DNA of 64,000 nucleotides from Microbacterium aerolatum (GTDB taxonomy: Bacteria; Actinomycetota; Actinomycetes; Actinomycetales; Microbacteriaceae): NCBI RefSeq assembly GCF_007988825.1, contig NZ_BJUW01000002.1, positions 268,804 through 332,803 on the forward strand, in the 5' to 3' direction. The notes beneath the pieces are model-generated. The model searched no databases and was not told the origin of the DNA. It saw only the letters and a program-made list of their open reading frames with translations. How positions within the stretch are numbered: position 1 is the stretch's first letter; the number at the start of each line of letters is the position of its first letter. Below, in pieces: positions 18,401 to 26,379 of the stretch. A program made the translations under genes and the position numbers.

Positions 18401-18502
18401 ATACGCGAAGGCGAGAGTGCCGATGGCGACGACTGCGGCCGTGACACCTGCCACCGAGGCGGCGGTCTTCGGCTTCGCGCGCAACCATGACAGCGCCTTC
18501 AT
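12413..18502 (-). CDS. Giant anchored surface protein with tandem Ig-like and FN3 domains
   Basis: This is a 2029-residue protein. The N-terminus is basic, followed by a hydrophobic segment at about 16-36 (signal anchor). Residues about 40-365 form a beta-rich head with recurring short strands that resembles a propeller, followed by an acidic Glu/Asp/Thr linker. From about 394 to 1465 I count about eleven Ig/cadherin-like repeats, most starting with PPVA or AP and carrying a VLxNDxDPxGD calcium-type loop. Residues about 1468-1935 hold five FN3 domains. The last 90 residues are a separate domain with two cysteines. A run of six G then A lies 8-13 bases before ATG 18502. It is first in the PFNA-like cluster and matches the FN3 gene of that locus. 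It is probably an adhesin or envelope scaffold and possibly a client of the cluster's ATPases. Confidence 0.9.
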   Translation of the reverse strand: MKALSWLRAKPKTAASVAGVTAAVVAIGTLAFAYEGNPTTKVDLNDGGVWITKSSALMVGHFNNESTLLDGGLRTTGESFDILQDESTILVTDRTNGTLTAVDPARVSLGDATTIPGSAKVALGAQTAAILDTDSGDLWVLPVKAISGFELQGADPLVELGKNSDVTVGQDGTVYAVSGEGAEVVTVPVDNEGEALEPSTAPLEGLDASVAPTITAVGTTPVVLSPADSAVMTPGGFSTEIPEADSAVLQYASAATDGVTVATASQLIDVPFDGSEPAVTKSGGNGTPAAPVSLLGCSYGAWSGSGTFVRECPGDGDDVLEQIPGVEQSASLTFRVNRNVIILNDTVGGAAWLADESLQQVDNWNDLTPPEGETEDEEDTTQETVETTLPVRTDVNTPPVAENDDFGVRPGQTTALPVLDNDNDPDGDVLVASLAEQQPSVGSVQPIYDGGSLQIAVEEDASGAASFTYEVNDGRGGTDTANVSLSVKDWDTNTAPKPKRTTTLAIETGGTVSYNVLPDWIDPEGDDIYLSDVVAAPGDEVEFTTDGQITYRATASLQGRKEVQVMVADALGEVATGTLVLDVRPSGSTLPKTNADHVMTRVGEQVTVSPLANDSSSGREPLRLTRVNGDETPGATIVPDYPNKTFTFSAPSPGVYYVLYEVAAGPNGVPGIVRIDVADAAEQDLPPVAVRDVALLPTGGEVLLGVLNNDTDPSGGILVIQSVSVEPGSGISVSVLNHESLRIGDQGALDEQVRITYRISNGSKTAEGEVVVIPIPAPDKILPPVASPDQAVVRVNDVVTIPVLDNDTSPIGDALTLEPELIEPFVDPEDGEIFVSQDAVRFRAGPEAKTVYATYEVSDTRGNKVGGYITIQIVPEQDENAAPRPQDITTRVLSGNTANIAVPLDGIDADGDSVELLGLASNPAKGRVTEVAQNYFVYEAYADSSGVDTFAYRVRDRLGKEGTATIRVGIAPAEDVNQAPYAVKDSVVVRPGREIAVPVMLNDSDPEGDEIALVKDGLVLPEIDDMTARVSGDRVLVEAPNRPVETSLQYTISDARGATAQAVLQITVDEDVPLLAPIARDDRVLPADLTDGELTSDVDILANDEDPDGTTEGLDVEVGDGGTLLEDGKVRVDIGDEMQLIRYTLTDLDGLETSAFIFVPAVKDLRPSLTSTKPVEVVSGETKELPLDEYVTVAGGGTVTITEHAKVSASHADGADLVKDGGTLVYTSAAGYFGEDGITFEVTDGTGPDDPEGRKATLTIPITVLPPENQQPTFTRGEVNVAPGEAATTLDLAALTSDPDADDAGKHTYSLRGSADGGISANIDGSTLSVEAASNAKKGTAETLTIRVSDGETEPIEGTVLVNVTASTRAAATANTDTIAEANQGETITVPVLENDFNPFPETPLKLVSASLETGVGTAEPEGDQVSVTPGAEFVGTLVVRYTIEDATEDPDRHVDGRIVLTVQGVPEAPGRPQVTSVQDRTVVVSYSAPSNNGAEITHYTVSSTSGSPYTKQCDSTTCTLDGLTNNVEYTFEVVATNRVGDSEPSGASEVARPDARPDTPVAPTLVFGDKSLKVAWKTPTTPGSPVESFNLQISPAPPSGITEKTGVTGNSLTWEGLENGTSYQVRVQAVNKAPEPSTWSAWSLAEIPAGPPAQPKAPTTAELSPVGDQAQMQVTWERPNDNGDSIDNYQLQVLRGGTTVQTIPVSAGQTSQAVVVETSEAGYTYIVRAENKAGWGQWSPASAERRGAIRPDAPATPKIEAHDRSITITSSYELSADKRNGAKSSEITYQYRLNNGGSWHNLTNTTIGGLNNGDNYSLQIRALSNTGTGSYTGAESSSSNTVKPYGLPPKPSATAKNNGANITLSWSNNGNNGAAIDDTQIRIRNQNGNWGAWDSVNNSGSRTVGGQYSQNWAIEVRVHNKAGWSASDSASATTDPKPDPRAWITRGSSAKGQPNCSSNYCAYIIVNTKDFDAGTYRVKMASDGHGTTYEYTVKLPANGEVQLGGSYFGYPVQVWPVINDKAYEKRAW

Positions 18503-18573
18503 CGTCAGTAATCCCCCCGGTATACGTCGCGCGTCGTCCTCGGCAGCTGAACTGCGCGCGACACACCGGGTTC

Positions 18574-18602
18574 ATACTAACCGGCGCACCTGAAGCGCTC
18601 GA
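18574..18602 (-). promoter_or_regulatory. Candidate promoter for the surface-protein/kinase cluster
   Basis: On the minus strand a TAGTAT hexamer (18574-18579) lies 17 bp downstream of TCGAGC (18597-18602), within the 160-bp gap before the Ig-like gene. The -10 sits inside a short inverted repeat, CCGGTT then AACCCGG. The -10 match is fair and the -35 match weak. As the only sizeable gap upstream, this is the likely promoter region for the cluster. Confidence 0.35.
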
Positions 18603-18662
18603 CGGGGAGAAATACCCATCCGATCAGGTGAAGTGCCCGCGTGGTTGCAGGCTCTCATCCGG

Positions 18663-19232
18663 TCAGGCCGCGCGCCAGCATCCCTCGACGTGGTCGTCGA
18701 CCATGCCCGCCGACTGCATCAGGGCGTACATGGTCGTCGCACCGACGAAACGGAATCCCCGTCTGCGCAGCTCCTTGCTCATGGCGGTCGACTCCGCCGT
18801 GACCGCGGGCACGTCATCGAAGGAACGCGGGCGGATGCCGGGCGATGGCGCGAACGACCACATCAGCTCGTCGAGCTCGCCCTCGGCCATCTCCGCGACC
18901 AGGCGCGCGTTGCCGATCGTGGCGAGGATCTTCGCGCGATTGCGGATGATCCCGGCGTCCTGCATGAGGCGCTCGATGTCGTCCTCGCCGAAGGCGGCGA
19001 CGCGCTCGGGGTCGAACCCGTCGAACACCTCGCGGAACCGCGGGCGCTTGCGGAGGATCGTGATCCAGCTGAGGCCGGCCTGGAAGCCCTCCAGCGACAT
19101 CTTCTCGAACAGTGCACGGTCGCCGTGCAGCGGAACGCCCCACTCCTCGTCGTGGTACCGCTGGTACTCGGCATCCGCCCCGGCCCACGCGCATCGCGCG
19201 CGCCCATCGGAGCCCGCGATCAGTGAGGTCAT
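18663..19232 (-). CDS. tag: DNA-3-methyladenine glycosylase I
   Basis: This 189-residue base-excision enzyme removes 3-methyladenine from DNA. The structural zinc ligands of the Tag family are all present: Cys14 and His27 near the N-terminus, His181 and Cys185 near the C-terminus. The family stretches YHDEEWGVP and FQAGLSWITIL are clear. ATG 19232 has no properly spaced ribosome binding site, but a TAGGCT hexamer ends 6 bp before it, which suggests a leaderless transcript. A strong nested palindrome separates it from the acyl-CoA oxidase gene upstream. Confidence 0.96.
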   Translation of the reverse strand: MTSLIAGSDGRARCAWAGADAEYQRYHDEEWGVPLHGDRALFEKMSLEGFQAGLSWITILRKRPRFREVFDGFDPERVAAFGEDDIERLMQDAGIIRNRAKILATIGNARLVAEMAEGELDELMWSFAPSPGIRPRSFDDVPAVTAESTAMSKELRRRGFRFVGATTMYALMQSAGMVDDHVEGCWRAA

Positions 19233-19238
19233 CCTCTC

Positions 19239-19244
19239 AGCCTA
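19239..19244 (-). promoter_or_regulatory. -10 hexamer of tag, predicted leaderless
   Basis: TAGGCT reads on the minus strand and ends 6 bp before the tag ATG. The following six bases (GAGAGG) are too close to the ATG to serve as a ribosome binding site. The nearby palindrome arm at 19252-19266 falls in the spacer region. Confidence 0.5.
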
Positions 19245-19251
19245 TGCACCG

Positions 19252-19318
19252 CGAGAATTGCTTTGCCGCACGAGAATGCCGCTGGCAGCGTCATTCTCGG
19301 CGTGCAAAGCAATTCTCG
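19252..19318. repeat. Nested three-level palindrome
   Basis: A perfect 15-bp inverted repeat (19252-19266 and 19304-19318, starting CGAGAATTGC) encloses an 8-bp inverted repeat CGAGAATG/CATTCTCG (19271-19278, 19292-19299). That encloses a CGCTG-G-CAGCG snap-back. The outer and inner arms share the word CGAGAAT, so the motif occurs four times in 67 bp. It lies between two same-strand genes and could terminate acyl-CoA oxidase transcription, bind a regulator, or be a mobile palindromic unit. Confidence 0.9.
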
Positions 19319-19330
19319 GGTGGGGTGGGG

Positions 19331-21385
19331 CTACTTCTTCGCGGCCTTCTTCATCGCCTTCTCGGACAGCGGGGCCTCGCCGGATGCCGCGAGCGCGGCG
19401 TAGTACTCGCGGGCCTCATCCTGCCGCTGCTGCTCGGCACCGCTCGCGATGGGAGCGCGCACGTGCTCGGGCTCGTAGCCGAAGGCGTTCACGAGGTCGA
19501 GGGCGTGCGGGCGCAGCCGCAGGCACAGCCGGTCGATATAGCTCGAGACGGCGGCGGCGCGCTGCGTGGAAAGCCGGCCGTTGATGATGTGCCAGGCGAG
19601 GTGCTTCTCGATCAGCTGCAGGCCGAACAGGTCGCGCAGCCAGGTGAGCACCTTGCGGGTGTCCTCGTCGGGGATGCTGTTCACGGCATCCGTGAACGCT
19701 TCCCACTGCAGCAGCTCTCCGTGCGCCCTGGCAGCCTCGATGAGGTCGGCCTGGTTCTCGTTGAACAGCTTCTCGCCGAGCACCTTGTCCTTGCCGGCCG
19801 GGCGCAGGCGGCCGGCGATGTCGGCGACCATCTGCTGCACGCGGTCGGCGAGCAGCTCGTGCTGCTGCTCCGCGCGCAGGCCGTTCTCGACCGAACGGGC
19901 GACCTGCCCGAAGTCGGCGATGTTCTGACCGAAGCGGCGCAGGCCGGCGCCGTGGAACACCTTGCCTGCGGTCTGGCCGACGGCGTACTTGGCGAGCGCC
20001 GCGGCATCCTTGTCCTTGAACTGCTTCGCGAAGTCGGTGAGCAGGCGCTTGCCGACCAGCTGCAGCAGCACGTTGTTGTCGCCCTCGAACGTCGCGTAGA
20101 TGTCGAGGTCCGCTCGGAGTCCGACCAGGCGGTTCTCGAACATGTAGCCGGCGCCGCCGCAGGCCTCGCGCGCCTCCTGCAGCGTGTCCAGCGCATGCCA
20201 GGTCGACAGCGGCTTGAGCGCCGCGGCGAGCGTCTCGAGGTCTTCGCGGTCGTTCGGGGTGTCGGTGCGCCCCGAGAAGACGCCGTCGAACTTCTGCAGG
20301 AACTCGTCGTGCGCGAAGATCTGCGCGTACGTGGTCGCCAGGCGCGGGAGCAGACGGCGCTGGTGCTTGCCGTAGTCGAGGAGCACGACCTCCTGCCCGT
20401 CGGCGCCGTCGAACTGGCGACGCTGCGTCGCGTAGGTGATCGCGATGTGCAGGCCGAGGGCCGATCCCCAGGATGCCGCGCCATCGAGGGACACGCGCCC
20501 CTGCACCAGGGTGCCGAGCATCGTGAAGAAGCGACGGCCGGGGCTGTCGATCGGGCTGGTGTAGTTGCCGTCCGCGTTGACGTCGCCGTACTTGTTCAGC
20601 AGGTTGGTGCGCGGAATGCGCACGTGGTCGAAGGAGAGCCGGCCGTTGTCGATGCCGTTGAGCCCACCCTTGAGGCCGTCGTCCTCGCGGCCGATGCCGG
20701 GCAGGTCGTTGCCGTCCTCTCCGCGCAGCGGGACGTAGAAGCAGTGCACGCCGTGGTTGACGCCGTTGGTGATGAGTTGCGCGAAGACCGTGGCGGCGAT
20801 GCCATGCAGGGCGGCGTTGCCGAGGTACTCCTTGGTGGCGCCGCGGAACGGCGTGTGGATGACGAACTCGTCGGTCTCGGGGTCGTAGGTCGCGGTCGTG
20901 CCGGCAGCAGCGACGTCGGATCCGTGGCCGATCTCCGTCATCGCGAATGCGCCGGGAATCGAGAGGTCCATGACTCCGGGCAGCCACTTGCGGTGGTGCT
21001 CGGCGGTGCCGAGCTGGTGGATCGCCGAGCCGAACAGGCCCCACTGCACGCCGGCCTTGATCTGCAGACTCGGGTCGGCCGCGACGAGCTCCTCGAAGCC
21101 GGAGATGTTGGCGCCGTTGTTCTCCTCGCCCCCGAACTCCTTCGGGAAGGCACGGTGCACGGACTTGTTCTCGACCAGGAGGTGCAGTTGGCTGAGCACG
21201 CGTTCGCGGTGCTCGTCCTTGCCGAGTTCGTCGATGCGCCAGAACGCGGAGTCCTTGATCATCTCGCGTGCGGTGCGGCGGGTGTCGGCCCAGGTGCCCA
21301 GCAGCAGGTCGTTCACGCGCTCGACGTCGATGCGCGGGTTGTTGTCTTCGATGGACCGCGAAGTGCGGACGGCGGCGTCGACCAT
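19331..21385 (-). CDS. Acyl-CoA oxidase / acyl-CoA dehydrogenase-superfamily protein
   Basis: This is a 684-residue flavoenzyme of the acyl-CoA oxidase type, longer than the roughly 390 residues of simple acyl-CoA dehydrogenases. Supporting stretches are AMTEIGHGSDV (flavin/substrate region), YATQRRQFDG, and a C-terminal half containing CGGAGYM and YATFEGDNNVLLQL. It would catalyse the first oxidation step of fatty acyl-CoA breakdown, passing electrons to oxygen. I start it at ATG 21385, preceded by GAGGGG at a normal distance; the open frame upstream is non-coding. The C-terminus is Lys/Ala-rich. The gene appears to stand alone. Confidence 0.9.
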   Translation of the reverse strand: MVDAAVRTSRSIEDNNPRIDVERVNDLLLGTWADTRRTAREMIKDSAFWRIDELGKDEHRERVLSQLHLLVENKSVHRAFPKEFGGEENNGANISGFEELVAADPSLQIKAGVQWGLFGSAIHQLGTAEHHRKWLPGVMDLSIPGAFAMTEIGHGSDVAAAGTTATYDPETDEFVIHTPFRGATKEYLGNAALHGIAATVFAQLITNGVNHGVHCFYVPLRGEDGNDLPGIGREDDGLKGGLNGIDNGRLSFDHVRIPRTNLLNKYGDVNADGNYTSPIDSPGRRFFTMLGTLVQGRVSLDGAASWGSALGLHIAITYATQRRQFDGADGQEVVLLDYGKHQRRLLPRLATTYAQIFAHDEFLQKFDGVFSGRTDTPNDREDLETLAAALKPLSTWHALDTLQEAREACGGAGYMFENRLVGLRADLDIYATFEGDNNVLLQLVGKRLLTDFAKQFKDKDAAALAKYAVGQTAGKVFHGAGLRRFGQNIADFGQVARSVENGLRAEQQHELLADRVQQMVADIAGRLRPAGKDKVLGEKLFNENQADLIEAARAHGELLQWEAFTDAVNSIPDEDTRKVLTWLRDLFGLQLIEKHLAWHIINGRLSTQRAAAVSSYIDRLCLRLRPHALDLVNAFGYEPEHVRAPIASGAEQQRQDEAREYYAALAASGEAPLSEKAMKKAAKK

Positions 21386-21500
21386 GGTGTTTCCCCTCAG
21401 AGAGAAGTAAGGATGCTTCAACCGTAGGAGTCCTCCAACGCGCAGCAAAGCTCCCTGTGCGATCCCTCCAACGCGGTCGGCGCCTGAGGCGCGGCCCCGT

Positions 21501-21603
21501 TGTCGCGAGCCGACAGGTCGCGGCCCTCGCGGGCGCGCCGGGCCCATGCTGTATCGATCGTGTCGGCTACGGCTCGCGACACCCGACGCTTTCGATACAG
21601 CAT
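21501..21603. repeat. Cluster of inverted repeats in the acyl-CoA oxidase/osmC divergent region
   Basis: A perfect 12-bp inverted repeat, ATGCTGTATCGA (21546-21557) with its complement at 21592-21603, encloses GTGTCG/CGACAC (21560-21565, 21577-21582). Just outside it is a TGTCG-CGAGC-CGACA dyad (21501-21515). The arms and the TGTCGG/CGCGAC words recur several times. It lies between divergent genes, so it may be an operator region or a mobile palindrome. Confidence 0.85.
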
Positions 21604-21650
21604 CCGAGCGGGCGGCCCGCGAACGCGCCGGGGGACGCGAAGATGGGGGG

Positions 21651-22067
21651 ATGAGCGAGAAGTACCGGACCGAGGCGAGCAACGGCGACGGCGGCGCAGG
21701 CATCAGCAGCGTCACGGGCGGACTTAGCGTCGCGGTCGCGTCGCCGCTGAACCCCGACCGCGATCCTGCCGCCAGCAACCCGGAGCAGCTGCTGGCGCTG
21801 GCCTGGGCGACCTGCCTGAACGCCACGGCACGCGTCTTCGTCGACCGCGAGCGCCGCAGCGCCGTGCGCGTCGAGGTCGAACTGCACGATGCGGCCGAAG
21901 GCCCCGGCTACGAGTTCCACGTCGACGCCTATCTGTCTGTCGAGGGCGCCGACAATGCCGAAACCGAGCGGGTGCTCGCGCAGGCGCACGCCCGCTGCCC
22001 CGTTTCGAAGCTGCTGAAGGACGCCGCGACCGTTCGCGTGCATGTGGAGGAGTACGCCGTCAGCTGA
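21651..22067 (+). CDS. OsmC/Ohr-family peroxide-reducing protein
   Basis: This 138-residue protein has the two conserved cysteines of the OsmC/Ohr family: one in ATCLNAT on the central helix and one in RCPVSKLL. These normally reduce organic hydroperoxides. I chose ATG 21651 (MSEKYRT), preceded by a G-rich stretch; an earlier in-frame ATG at 21546 lies within the palindromes and would add a low-quality Arg-rich tail. The gene is divergent from acyl-CoA oxidase and overlaps the SDR gene end by 8 bp in convergent orientation. Whether it is the OsmC or Ohr subtype is not clear. Confidence 0.88.
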   Translation: MSEKYRTEASNGDGGAGISSVTGGLSVAVASPLNPDRDPAASNPEQLLALAWATCLNATARVFVDRERRSAVRVEVELHDAAEGPGYEFHVDAYLSVEGADNAETERVLAQAHARCPVSKLLKDAATVRVHVEEYAVS

Positions 22068-22938
22068 GCAGCCGGTCCACCTCGCGCCATACCCGGGCGG
22101 CGGCGTCGGCATCCAGGAACCGGCGGAACGGCGCGCGCGGCACCGGCGCACCCCACAGTCCGAACGGACCGGAGGGCGCGAACATCACCGGTGCATCCGC
22201 CTCGGACGTCGCGGCGTCGAACGCGGTCTGCGCAGCGGTCGCCGGAGCATTCCCCACTCGGTGCACGGCCCAGTTCACGAGGTCCTGGGGCAGCAGCGCC
22301 CGCACGGGTGCGGCGATCGCGGTGCCGGGGACGACACCGGGATGGCTGAGGTTCACCGTGATCCGGCCGCTCCGCCGCGCGAGTTCCAGACCGAACAGGC
22401 TGAGCGCGAGCTTCGACGCCGCGTAGGCGCGGTACGGGCTGTACCGCCGCGCTCCGTTCAGATCGTTCCAGTCGATTCGCGCACGCGCCGCGGCGATGCT
22501 GGTCTGCACCACGACGCGCGCGCGTGATCGCTCGAGCAGCGGCAGGATGCCGCGGATCAGAGCCGCGTGCCCGAGGAAGTTCGTCTGGAAGTGGAGCTCG
22601 AAGCCGTCGGCGGTGAGATGACGCCGCCGGTCGCCGAGCAGCACCACCCCGGCGTTGAGCACGCAGATGTCGATGGCCGCTTCCTCGCGGAGGCCCGCAG
22701 TCAGGGCGTCGACGGAATCGAGGCGCGCCAGGTCGAGGTCGTGCAGCACGATGCGAGCATCGCGCACTGTCTCGCGGATGCGCTCGATCGCCGCTTCGCC
22801 CTTCGCGCGGTTGCGCACAGGCATGATCACGTCGGCCCCGGCATCCGCCAGCATCCGCACGATCTCGAGGCCGACACCGTCGCTGCCGCCAGTGACCAGC
22901 GCCGTGCTCCCGGCGAGGCGCGCACGGGAGGCAGTCAT
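22060..22938 (-). CDS. Short-chain dehydrogenase/reductase
   Basis: This 292-residue NAD(P)-dependent oxidoreductase has the cofactor loop TGGSDGVG near 16-23, an LNAG motif, and the catalytic YAASK preceded by an active-site Ser in QTSIAAA. It resembles the retinol/WW-oxidoreductase type of extended SDR. The start is separated by 1 bp from the recQ stop, so it is probably co-transcribed with recQ. The substrate is not predictable. Confidence 0.88.
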   Translation of the reverse strand: MTASRARLAGSTALVTGGSDGVGLEIVRMLADAGADVIMPVRNRAKGEAAIERIRETVRDARIVLHDLDLARLDSVDALTAGLREEAAIDICVLNAGVVLLGDRRRHLTADGFELHFQTNFLGHAALIRGILPLLERSRARVVVQTSIAAARARIDWNDLNGARRYSPYRAYAASKLALSLFGLELARRSGRITVNLSHPGVVPGTAIAAPVRALLPQDLVNWAVHRVGNAPATAAQTAFDAATSEADAPVMFAPSGPFGLWGAPVPRAPFRRFLDADAAARVWREVDRLLS

Positions 22939-22939
22939 T

Positions 22940-24985
<2,046 letters not shown>

Positions 24986-24991
24986 CCCTCC

Positions 24992-24997
24992 AGCGTA
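24992..24997 (-). promoter_or_regulatory. -10 hexamer of recQ, predicted leaderless
   Basis: TACGCT on the minus strand ends 6 bp before the recQ ATG. The intervening GGAGGG abuts the start codon and is too close to act as a ribosome binding site. Confidence 0.45.
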
Positions 24998-25053
24998 ACG
25001 ACCCGCGCCGACAACGAGCGTCGTAGGGTGTGGATGAGAGCAAGGGAGCAGCC

Positions 25054-25380
25054 ATGACCGACGAGCCCACTGTCACCCGCAATGCCGAGAACTCGCGCTA
25101 CGAGATCCATCTCGGCGACACCCTGGCCGGCTTCGCCGAGTACAAGGAGCGTCCCGGCGAGATGCTGTTCACGCACACCGAGGTCGACCCCGCATTCCAG
25201 GGGAAGGGTCTGGCACCGGTTCTCGCGGCTCAGGCGCTGGCGGACACCGTGGCATCGGGCGCCACGATCGTCCCCTACTGCCCGTACATCGCCCGCTACC
25301 TCAAGCGCAACGAGGTCGAGGGTGCGAACATCCGCTGGCCGCAGCTGCCGGACGACCCCGCCGGATCGAACGCGTCATGA
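25054..25380 (+). CDS. Small GNAT-family N-acetyltransferase (YjdJ-like)
   Basis: This 108-residue protein matches the short acetyltransferase family with the stretches [17 protein letters not shown] (acetyl-CoA loop) and [12 protein letters not shown] near the C-terminus. I chose ATG 25054 because AAGGGAG stands at the right distance; an in-frame GTG at 25030 is less likely. A TAGGGT hexamer at 25024-25029 is a candidate -10. The stop overlaps the pirin start by 4 bp, so the two genes are co-transcribed. The substrate is unknown. Confidence 0.88.
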   Translation: MTDEPTVTRNAENSRYEIHLGDTLAGFAEYKERPGEMLFTHTEVDPAFQGKGLAPVLAAQALADTVASGATIVPYCPYIARYLKRNEVEGANIRWPQLPDDPAGSNAS

Positions 25381-26315
25381 TCGGCGAGCGCAGCATCCTG
25401 CTCGAACCCCGCGAGGTGCCACTGGGTGGCGTGCGCGGCATGAGCGTGCTGCGCACCCTGCCCAACCGCGACATCCCGACGGTCGGCGCGTGGTGCTTCC
25501 TGGACCGGTTCGGTCCCGACGAGGTGCGCATGCGGGTGGAGCCGCACCCGCACATCGGCCTGCAGACCGTCACCTGGCCGCTGGTCGGCGAGCAGCGGCA
25601 CCGCGACTCGGAGGGCAGCGACGTCACTCTCAGGCGCGGGCAGCTGAACCTCATGACCGCGGGCGACGGCATCTCTCACTCGGAGTATTCGGTCGGCGAC
25701 GGGCCCGTCCCGCTGGATGCGCTGCAGTTCTGGGTCGTGCTGCCCGAGTCGGCTCGGCGCGGAGCACCGGGCTTCGAGCAGCACACGTCGCTGCCTTCCG
25801 TGATGCTGCCCGCAGATTCCGGATCGGATGCCGACGCCACAGTGGTGCTGGGCGAGTTCGCGGGAGTCCGCTCCCCCGCGACCGTGCACACCCCGATCGT
25901 CGGCGCGGAGATCGCGCTCGCGGCCGGGAGTCGCGTGACCCTGCCGTTCGATCCCGCGTGGGAGCATGCCATCGTGTTGGTCGAGGGCGACGTGACGGTG
26001 TCGGTTGCGGGCGACGACCGGATGCTCGCGCAGAACGACATGCTCTACCTCGGCGATTCCCGCACCTCGGTGACGGTGTCGAGCACGGACGGTGCGCTCG
26101 TGTTCGTGCTCGGCGGCGAGCCGTTCGAGGAGGACCTCGTGATGTGGTGGAACTTCGCCGCCCGCACGCACGACGAGATCGCGCAGGCACGTTCGGACTG
26201 GGAGGGTGCCGCGGCATCCGCTCGTTTCGGCACCGTCGTGAATCACGGCGACGAGCGCATCCCGGCGCCCGAGCTGCCGCACGTCACCCTGAAGTCACGG
26301 CACCGCCGGATCTGA
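25377..26315 (+). CDS. Pirin-family bicupin protein
   Basis: This is a 312-residue protein with two cupin domains. The N-terminal cupin carries the pirin metal ligands His57, His59, His101 and Glu103 (PHPHIGLQT and ISHSEYS). The family includes quercetin 2,3-dioxygenases and redox-sensing regulators. It is translationally coupled to the GNAT gene by an ATGA overlap. A 10-bp stem follows it and separates it from the convergent protease gene. Confidence 0.92.
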   Translation: MIGERSILLEPREVPLGGVRGMSVLRTLPNRDIPTVGAWCFLDRFGPDEVRMRVEPHPHIGLQTVTWPLVGEQRHRDSEGSDVTLRRGQLNLMTAGDGISHSEYSVGDGPVPLDALQFWVVLPESARRGAPGFEQHTSLPSVMLPADSGSDADATVVLGEFAGVRSPATVHTPIVGAEIALAAGSRVTLPFDPAWEHAIVLVEGDVTVSVAGDDRMLAQNDMLYLGDSRTSVTVSSTDGALVFVLGGEPFEEDLVMWWNFAARTHDEIAQARSDWEGAAASARFGTVVNHGDERIPAPELPHVTLKSRHRRI

Positions 26316-26330
26316 CGGGGTACCGCCTCG

Positions 26331-26372
26331 CGGGTGACGGACGCCCCGAGAACTCGAGACGCCCGTCACCCG
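26331..26372. terminator. Hairpin between convergent pirin and protease genes
   Basis: A perfect 10-bp inverted repeat CGGGTGACGG (26331-26340) / CCGTCACCCG (26363-26372) with a 22-base loop lies in the 64-bp gap between convergent genes. It has no U tract, as is common in high-GC actinobacteria. Confidence 0.6.
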
Positions 26373-26379
26373 GCTGCGG

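Noticed and set aside
22195..22260. Frameshift or truncation in the SDR gene because of its Ala-rich C-terminal part
   Set aside because: The frame is continuous, of normal length, and the catalytic YAASK and cofactor motifs are intact.
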